Shown here in pieces: positions 31,544 to 36,230 of a stretch of 36,230 bases of DNA. Below the pieces are notes generated by a model, which saw only the letters and a list, made by a program, of their open reading frames with translations, searched no databases and was not told where the DNA came from. The stretch comes from Spirochaetales bacterium (GTDB lineage: Bacteria > Spirochaetota > Spirochaetia > Sphaerochaetales > Sphaerochaetaceae): positions 1 to 36,230 of the forward strand of contig JAQYLW010000034.1 of NCBI GenBank assembly GCA_028719825.1, read 5' to 3'. The translations under genes were made by a program, and so were the position numbers. The first letter of the stretch is position 1. Each line of letters opens with the position of its first letter.

Positions 31544-32290
31544 ATGAATATTTTTTTATTGCTTGCTTTTTTATTCTATATTGGCTCAACCCTTGGGTGG
31601 ATTGCAGAATTGTTGTTCAGACGTTTCAAACTCAGCAACAAAGACCACTGTTGGGTAAATCCGGGTTTTCTCATAGGTCCTTATTTACCTCTTTACGGTT
31701 TTGGTTTGGACATATTGTTTTTATGCTCACTATTAAAAAAACATATTCCGCCACTCCCACTCGGAGTAGAAATACTTGTCGTATTTATCTTTCTATCGGT
31801 TTTAATGACTTTGTTAGAACTTATTGCCGGTGAAATATTTATAGTCGGGTTTAAAGTAAAATTATGGGATTACACCACCAGAAAATGGAACTACAAGGGC
31901 ATAATATGCCCGCTTTTTAGCGTTATATGGGGTGTTGTAGGCTTAATTTATACTTATTTTATACACGCATATATAACAAAAGCCATAATGTGGTTTTCAA
32001 ATAACCTGGCATTTTCATTTGTTGTGGGACTGTTCTTCGGTGTTTTTATTGTTGATGTATGTTATTCGTTAAAACTCACTACAAAGATACGCAAATTTGC
32101 AAAAGAGAGCAGAATAGTTATTCTGTATGAAGATTTCAAGCAATCTGTACGTATTAAAGAAATGCAAGCAAGAGGCAGGAGAGCACGATTTCTTCTTTCC
32201 ATTGTACCAAGCATCAAAAGTTTAAAAGATTATGTAGAAGAATGGAAAAACGAATATTGTGACAAAGTGAGAACGATAAAGAAAAAATAA
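31544..32290 (+). CDS. Putative ABC-transporter permease-like membrane protein (COG4905 / CmpB-like)
   Basis: The protein of 248 residues has about five to six hydrophobic segments and the family signatures: IGSTLGWIAELLFRR near the N-terminus, then VNPGFLIGPYLPLYGFG. It also has a Glu-containing membrane helix (LLELIAGEIF), WDYTTRKWNYKGIICPLFSVIWG, and a basic cytoplasmic tail. The family is called putative ABC transporter permease but its function is unproven. The start at 31544 is chosen because conserved sequence begins about 10 residues later. The track start at 31520 is a TTG inside the tRNA. There is no leader at all between tRNA-Val and this ATG, so the mature message probably begins at AUG. 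It converges on the hydrolase gene with a 6-nt gap. Confidence 0.88.
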   Translation: MNIFLLLAFLFYIGSTLGWIAELLFRRFKLSNKDHCWVNPGFLIGPYLPLYGFGLDILFLCSLLKKHIPPLPLGVEILVVFIFLSVLMTLLELIAGEIFIVGFKVKLWDYTTRKWNYKGIICPLFSVIWGVVGLIYTYFIHAYITKAIMWFSNNLAFSFVVGLFFGVFIVDVCYSLKLTTKIRKFAKESRIVILYEDFKQSVRIKEMQARGRRARFLLSIVPSIKSLKDYVEEWKNEYCDKVRTIKKK

Positions 32291-32296
32291 ATGTAA

Positions 32297-33475
32297 TTAC
32301 TCAAGAAGCGATTCAAGAATACTTACATATCCCTTCTTTACTTTCAAAAGCGAATCGATCTCTATGTATTCGTCCCTTATATGTGCTAAAAACTCTTCTG
32401 ATGGTCCATAGCCTATCCCCTTAATGCCAAGAGTACCGCAGTAATGGGCTCCGTTTGTACAAAATGAAAAATGGGATATATTATGCGGAAGATGAGCTTT
32501 TTTAAGCCCTTCTATGCTTTTTTTGATCATCTCATCATTTTGGTCATAGCACCATGCCGGGAAAAACCTATCGGATGTAATTCGGTAGCCTGTCCAACAG
32601 TCTGCTTCCCCTTTTATGATATAGCTTTTTGCTTTAAAATTTTTATTCCTTTGTTGAACTCTTTTAAGCGCATCGTTGACCTCGGACAAAACGCTTTCTT
32701 TGCTTTCTCCCGTTAAGGTTCGCCTGTCGAATGTTGCTCTGCAAACGGATGGAAGAACTGAAGATCCGGGATATGGATATGAGATTATATCCGTTAATTC
32801 CAATATTCCCTTTCCGAGAACAGGGTGTTTATTCGCTTTGATCTTTTGTATTTCCCCTATTGCTTCGTTCATCAGATATACGGCATTTACACCTTTTTCA
32901 GGATTTGATGAATGACAGCTGACACCTTCAGTTTCCACACATATTTCTGCCCTTCCTCTGCCGCCTATTTTAACGCTGCCGCTTGTTGCCTCTCCTATGA
33001 TAACAAAATCAGGCATAATCCTGTTTGTAATTCCTTTACAGGCTATCCCTTCAAAACATTCCTCGTGTACAATACCGGCTATGGCAACTCTTCCCTTAAA
33101 ACATCCACCCGTTTTCTTTTTAAACTCTGCAGCTGCTATGATAGAAGCACACACGCTTGATTTCATATCGGATGATCCGCGAGCATAAATACGTCCGTCC
33201 ACCTCTTTTGCACTAAAGGGAGGAAACGTCCACTTGTCCTTATCAATTGCATCAACTGTATCCATATGACCGTCTATCAATACAGTTTTACCCCTCTCCG
33301 AACCGTTTATGATTCCAAGCACGTTTCCGTATTCGTCAATGCTCACCTCATCAAATCCAAGCTCTTCCATGGCTTTTTTAAAAAAGAGGGCAACTCTTTT
33401 TTCCTTTCCGGAGAAGCTTGGTATTCTCAATGCCTTTTTAGTAAAACGTATAAGATCCTTATCGTCTTTTATCAT
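32297..33475 (-). CDS. M20-family metallohydrolase, YgeY-like
   Basis: The 392-residue protein is an M20 peptidase-fold hydrolase. Metal and catalytic landmarks are in place: VLIDGHMDTVD (His70, Asp72), RGSSDMKSS, the Glu-Glu pair in IVHEECFEG, GEAT, CHSS and a late AHIRDEY His. The segment EADCWTGYRITSDRFFPAW closely resembles the YgeY family (SWTG..YPTECYFPTW). Those members occur in gene clusters for selenium-dependent molybdenum hydroxylase metabolism in E. coli and clostridia. The substrate is unknown. It is not adjacent to selD/yqeC here but may belong to the same pathway. AAAAGGAG lies before the ATG. Other M20 deacylases (DapE/ArgE-like) are the alternative. Confidence 0.85.
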   Translation of the reverse strand: MIKDDKDLIRFTKKALRIPSFSGKEKRVALFFKKAMEELGFDEVSIDEYGNVLGIINGSERGKTVLIDGHMDTVDAIDKDKWTFPPFSAKEVDGRIYARGSSDMKSSVCASIIAAAEFKKKTGGCFKGRVAIAGIVHEECFEGIACKGITNRIMPDFVIIGEATSGSVKIGGRGRAEICVETEGVSCHSSNPEKGVNAVYLMNEAIGEIQKIKANKHPVLGKGILELTDIISYPYPGSSVLPSVCRATFDRRTLTGESKESVLSEVNDALKRVQQRNKNFKAKSYIIKGEADCWTGYRITSDRFFPAWCYDQNDEMIKKSIEGLKKAHLPHNISHFSFCTNGAHYCGTLGIKGIGYGPSEEFLAHIRDEYIEIDSLLKVKKGYVSILESLLE

Positions 33476-33561
33476 AATATCTCCTTTTCACATAAGAGAT
33501 AGTTTTTCTCATTCCCTATGCGAATTCTAAGATGTAAATATTGTCCTTTTATAATTATGAT

Positions 33562-33578
33562 ATCAAATTAATTTTGAT
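33562..33578. promoter_or_regulatory. Inverted repeat near the hydrolase promoter
   Basis: ATCAAA-TTAAT-TTTGAT has perfect 6-bp arms about 90 nt before the YgeY-like gene. A minus-strand TTGATA that could serve as a -35 starts within it. It may be an operator; in AT-rich DNA a chance match is possible. Confidence 0.3.
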
Positions 33579-33631
33579 GGTTGTAAAAAAATATACAGCG
33601 AGCCGATATTTGTAAACCAAGATGTCAAATA

Positions 33632-33663
33632 TAAAAAAAGGCCCTTAAAAGGACCTTTTTTAA
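33632..33663 (-). terminator. Intrinsic terminator after rpsG
   Basis: On the minus strand AAAAGGTCC, a short loop and GGGCC form a stem with one G-U pair, followed by TTTTTTT. It ends the rpoC-rpsL-rpsG transcript 12 nt after the rpsG stop. No fusA or tuf follows. Confidence 0.88.
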
Positions 33664-33674
33664 AACCATAAAAC

Positions 33675-34145
33675 TTACCATCTGAAATTGGAAAATGCCT
33701 TGTTGGCCTCTGCCATTCTGTGCGTATCTTCCTTTTTCTTGAATGCGGCTCCTGTTGAAGCAGCTGCATCGATAAGTTCTGATGCGAGTTTATCACTCAT
33801 AGACTTTCCACTTCTTGCGCGTGCTGCGGTGATAATCCATCTCATGGAAAGCGCTTCACTTCTTGGCTTCTTAATCTCGATAGGAACCTGATAGTTAGCT
33901 CCTCCAACACGTCTTGTTTTTACTTCAACAAGCGGTTTAACGTTATCAACTGCTTTGTTAAATATATCTAATGCTTTTTCACCGGATTTTTTAGCAGCAA
34001 TATCAAGTGCATCGTACACTATAGTTGTCGCTACGCTCTTCTTACCGTTAAGCATCAATCTGCAGATGAATTTTTCAACAGTTTTAGACCCATATCGAGG
34101 ATCCGGCAATGTTTCCCTTACGGGAGCTTTGTTTCTTCTTGACAT
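33675..34145 (-). CDS. rpsG: 30S ribosomal protein S7
   Basis: S7 is a primary 16S rRNA binder that nucleates the 30S head. The 156-residue protein matches the family along its length: [59 protein letters not shown] and AFSNFRW at the C-terminus. It lies 13 nt after rpsL and is closed by a terminator, so the usual partner fusA must be elsewhere, as in some spirochaetes. Confidence 0.99.
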   Translation of the reverse strand: MSRRNKAPVRETLPDPRYGSKTVEKFICRLMLNGKKSVATTIVYDALDIAAKKSGEKALDIFNKAVDNVKPLVEVKTRRVGGANYQVPIEIKKPRSEALSMRWIITAARARSGKSMSDKLASELIDAAASTGAAFKKKEDTHRMAEANKAFSNFRW

Positions 34146-34158
34146 ACTGTTCTCCTCA

Positions 34159-34533
34159 TTAAGCCTTAGGTCTCTTTGAACCGTATTTAGATCTTGATCT
34201 CATGCGTTTTTCAACACCGAGAGCATCCTTACTTCCTCGGATAATATGATATCTTACACCGGGCAAGTCCTTAACACGTCCCCCACGGATTAATACGACA
34301 GAGTGTTCCTGTAGCGTATGCCCGATTCCGGGGATGTATGCTGTTACTTCTATTCCGTTAGAAAGACGAACACGAGCAACTTTACGCATAGCTGAGTTAG
34401 GCTTTTTAGGCGAAACTGTCATCACACGCGTACATACTCCTCTTTTCTGAGGACATGCTGACAAAGCAGGAGACTTTGTCTTTGCTTTATGCGCCTTTCG
34501 TCCGTGGCGAACTAATTGGTTAATTGTAGGCAT
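34159..34533 (-). CDS. rpsL: 30S ribosomal protein S12
   Basis: S12 sits at the decoding centre and affects accuracy and streptomycin response. The 124-residue sequence contains the highly conserved [43 protein letters not shown] and [17 protein letters not shown]. The streptomycin-relevant lysines in the TPKKPN-type and GRVKDLPG loops read as the sensitive type. A GGAGGGG lies about 10 nt before the ATG. It is separated from rpoC by a 119-nt structured gap. Confidence 0.99.
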   Translation of the reverse strand: MPTINQLVRHGRKAHKAKTKSPALSACPQKRGVCTRVMTVSPKKPNSAMRKVARVRLSNGIEVTAYIPGIGHTLQEHSVVLIRGGRVKDLPGVRYHIIRGSKDALGVEKRMRSRSKYGSKRPKA

Positions 34534-34559
34534 TCTTTAAGCCCCTCCATATTTTTCGG

Positions 34560-34645
34560 TTATCCACCGTTTATTATCTGTGACCTAAGGCCACATTCAT
34601 CACATCAGAGTCAGCATGGGAGATTGCTCTCCTACCTCCGGTGTA
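34560..34645 (-). ncRNA. Structured intergenic leader between rpoC and rpsL (candidate)
   Basis: On the minus strand a closing stem CACCG/CGGTG encloses two hairpins: GGAGA-GCAA-TCTCC with a GNRA tetraloop, and TGTGGCC-TTA-GGTCACA (7 bp with one G-U). Together they make a compact multi-branch fold just upstream of the rpsL ribosome site. Neither hairpin has a T run. It might be a ribosomal-protein autoregulatory leader or an mRNA processing site. The pairing is seen; the function is inference. Confidence 0.4.
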
Positions 34646-34652
34646 AATTATT

Positions 34653-36230
34653 TTAATTCTCAGCGTTTAATATATTTGCTTTTTGAATTATTTCTTCAAC
34701 TCTTTCTTCTTCGTCTGTGTTCACAAGTTCAATATTCTTATAGCATTTCATACCTGTACCTGCAGGTATAGCATGACCTATAACAACATTTTCCTTAAGA
34801 CCGCTCAACGTATCAATACTACCTGCTATTGCTGCATTAGTCAAGACCTTTGTTGTTTCCTGGAACGATGCTGCAGCTATAAACGAATTGGACAGAGAAG
34901 CCTTGGTAATTCCCTGAAGTACAGGTGTTGCAACAGCGCATTCTCCTCCCTGTTCTTCAACCCGCTTGTTTTCTTCACGGAACTTGAATTTATCAACAAG
35001 CTGATTTTGAACAAAGGTTGTATCCCCTACCTTGAGAATCCTTACCTTTCTAAGCATTTGGCGGATAATAATACCGCAGTGTTTCTCGTTTATATCTACC
35101 TTTTGCGCTCGGTATACTTTTTGAATTTGATTTACAAGGAATTCTTCAAGAGCGCTTTCACCCTGAATTTCAAGTATATCATGCGGACTTACAGGTCCGT
35201 CGCAAAGAGCTGTTGCGCTTTCAACCCTATCCTTATCACGAACAAGAATATGTTTTGTAAGAGGAATAAGATGCTTGTATCGTTTACCAAAATCGTCCTC
35301 GATATAAATAACCCTGTTTCCTCTCTCACGTCCTTCAAAATGAACAACACCGTCAGCTTTAGCAAGAACTGCAGGGGATGCGGGGCGTCTGGCCTCAACA
35401 AGCTCTTCAATTCTTGGCAGACCTGCAGTAATATCCGAGCTCTTTACCCCTTCTTTATTCAATTTCACAAGGATATCGCCTGCTTTAACTTCCTGCCCTT
35501 TGTCAACCTGAAGCACAGAGCCACCGGGGAGCAGATATGTTTGTAAAATATTGCCTTTTTTATCTTTTATGATAATAGCCGGTTCAATGTCCTTATATAC
35601 GTGTTCGCTGATCTTTCTTGTGACTTCTCCGCTTTCCTCCGAATAGTCCTCAATGAGGGTAGTTCCATCCTGTATATCGTGGAATTCTACAATACCGTCC
35701 TCTTCAACAAGCATTGGTTCACTGAACGGATCGAATGTTACAAGAGGCTCTCCCTCTTTAAGAATTGCACCGACTGAGGTTTCAAATTTACTTCCCGGAG
35801 CAATTTCTATTCTTTCACTTTCGCGTTTTACGACAAGAAGCTTGTTGTCGATAAATTTAACAACTCCGTTGGCAGTAGATAAAACCTCCTTGCCTTTTGC
35901 ATCCTTACCTATAGACGATCCTACTCTTACGGGCTCCCCTTCGGTAACGGTATACTCTTTTGCTGAAAGAGTATCCATAATTCTCAGGTAATTGATATAT
36001 GCCTTTCTTGTAAACAGTTGTGCATTATCCGATTCTCTTGTTATCAAATCACCTTGAACCTTTGTAATCAATGCATCGTGAGCAAATACAATCTTGTTCT
36101 CTTCAGCAACGGCATGAGCAACTCCTCCTTCGTGGAAGGTTCTCATGGTAAGCTGGGTTCCGGGCTGTCCGATTGACTGTGCAGCAATTATTCCCACAGC
36201 CTCACCGATATCAACAGGCCTATTGTTAGC
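34653..36230 (-). CDS. rpoC: DNA-directed RNA polymerase subunit beta' (5' part outside window)
   Basis: The frame is open to the window edge, so the track start at 36197 is internal. The visible ~525 residues are the C-terminal part of beta'. It opens with [33 protein letters not shown], near the trigger-loop region. It continues through the inserted beta-rich modules to [18 protein letters not shown], the [13 protein letters not shown] motif, [32 protein letters not shown] and the end. The downstream order rpsL-rpsG without an L7Ae-like gene or fusA differs from Bacillus and clostridia. No anomaly is seen in the part available. Confidence 0.99.
   Translation of the reverse strand, partial: ANNRPVDIGEAVGIIAAQSIGQPGTQLTMRTFHEGGVAHAVAEENKIVFAHDALITKVQGDLITRESDNAQLFTRKAYINYLRIMDTLSAKEYTVTEGEPVRVGSSIGKDAKGKEVLSTANGVVKFIDNKLLVVKRESERIEIAPGSKFETSVGAILKEGEPLVTFDPFSEPMLVEEDGIVEFHDIQDGTTLIEDYSEESGEVTRKISEHVYKDIEPAIIIKDKKGNILQTYLLPGGSVLQVDKGQEVKAGDILVKLNKEGVKSSDITAGLPRIEELVEARRPASPAVLAKADGVVHFEGRERGNRVIYIEDDFGKRYKHLIPLTKHILVRDKDRVESATALCDGPVSPHDILEIQGESALEEFLVNQIQKVYRAQKVDINEKHCGIIIRQMLRKVRILKVGDTTFVQNQLVDKFKFREENKRVEEQGGECAVATPVLQGITKASLSNSFIAAASFQETTKVLTNAAIAGSIDTLSGLKENVVIGHAIPAGTGMKCYKNIELVNTDEEERVEEIIQKANILNAEN

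Noticed and set aside
34683-35546. 287-aa plus-strand ORF
   Set aside because: Lies wholly antisense to the strongly conserved rpoC frame; its translation shows no family motif and is Cys/Phe-rich filler.

Overview
ORGANISM. The window is a stretch of a moderately AT-rich bacterial chromosome (composition judged by eye, not computed). It is almost entirely conserved housekeeping genes, nearly all on the minus strand. A diderm, spirochaete-like (Treponema-type) host fits best. The reasons are a membrane-anchored Mip/FkpA-type FKBP, rpoC followed directly by rpsL-rpsG with no fusA, a DUF4011/DUF3320 helicase relative in the chromosome, and an anaerobic class III ribonucleotide reductase. This placement is inference (roughly 55-60%); an anaerobic Firmicute is the main alternative. 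No phage, IS element, rRNA or CRISPR array is visible, and no gene-free stretch exceeds about 300 bases.

LAYOUT (minus-strand blocks are transcribed right to left). 1-3049: partial FKBP isomerase, then a tightly overlapping selenium cluster (cyclic-nucleotide-binding protein, DUF3343 Se/S-carrier-like protein, selD, yqeC). 3201-15010: a very long run headed by ffh and continuing rpsP-khpA-rimM-trmD-rplS-zinc-site protein-coaD-Na/Pi transporter-rpe-valS-TPR protein-tsaE-tsaB, with gaps of 34 nt or less or overlaps. 15076-16310: a divergent metK with its own promoter directly behind the terminator of the next block. 16307-18330: mraZ-rsmH-ftsL with MraZ-box-like repeats and alternative leader hairpins. 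18331-24584: tRNA-Leu(CAA), a PurD-like protein, a 1358-residue helicase-like protein and birA. 24585-25375: a plus-strand tetR whose promoter predicts a leaderless mRNA. 25347-31397: CYTH protein-nrdG-nrdD-pncC-topA, with tandem NrdR boxes before nrdD. 31472-32290 (plus): tRNA-Val(CAC) whose discriminator base is immediately followed by the AUG of a membrane-protein gene. 32297-33475: a YgeY-like M20 hydrolase. 33632-36230: rpsG, rpsL and the 3' part of rpoC.

HOW THE GENES WORK TOGETHER. Most genes serve translation and its quality: ribosomal proteins, ribosome maturation, tRNA modification (TrmD, TsaB/TsaE), SRP targeting and ValRS. Others cover cofactors (CoaD, MetK, BirA), division (MraZ/RsmH/FtsL), DNA topology (TopA) and anaerobic dNTP supply (NrdD/NrdG). 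SelD, YqeC, DUF3343 and the distant YgeY-like hydrolase point to selenium-dependent molybdenum hydroxylase metabolism.

MOST UNUSUAL. (1) The 1358-residue protein keeps the whole DUF4011-SF1 helicase-Vsr-like-DUF3320 architecture but has lost nearly every catalytic motif, in an intact 4-kb frame. (2) The PurD homologue just upstream has also lost its key ATP-grasp and Mg ligands. Together they look like a maintained pseudoenzyme pair behind a tRNA gene. (3) tRNA 3' processing would create an exactly leaderless mRNA for the gene after tRNA-Val, and the promoters of tetR and ffh also predict leaderless starts.
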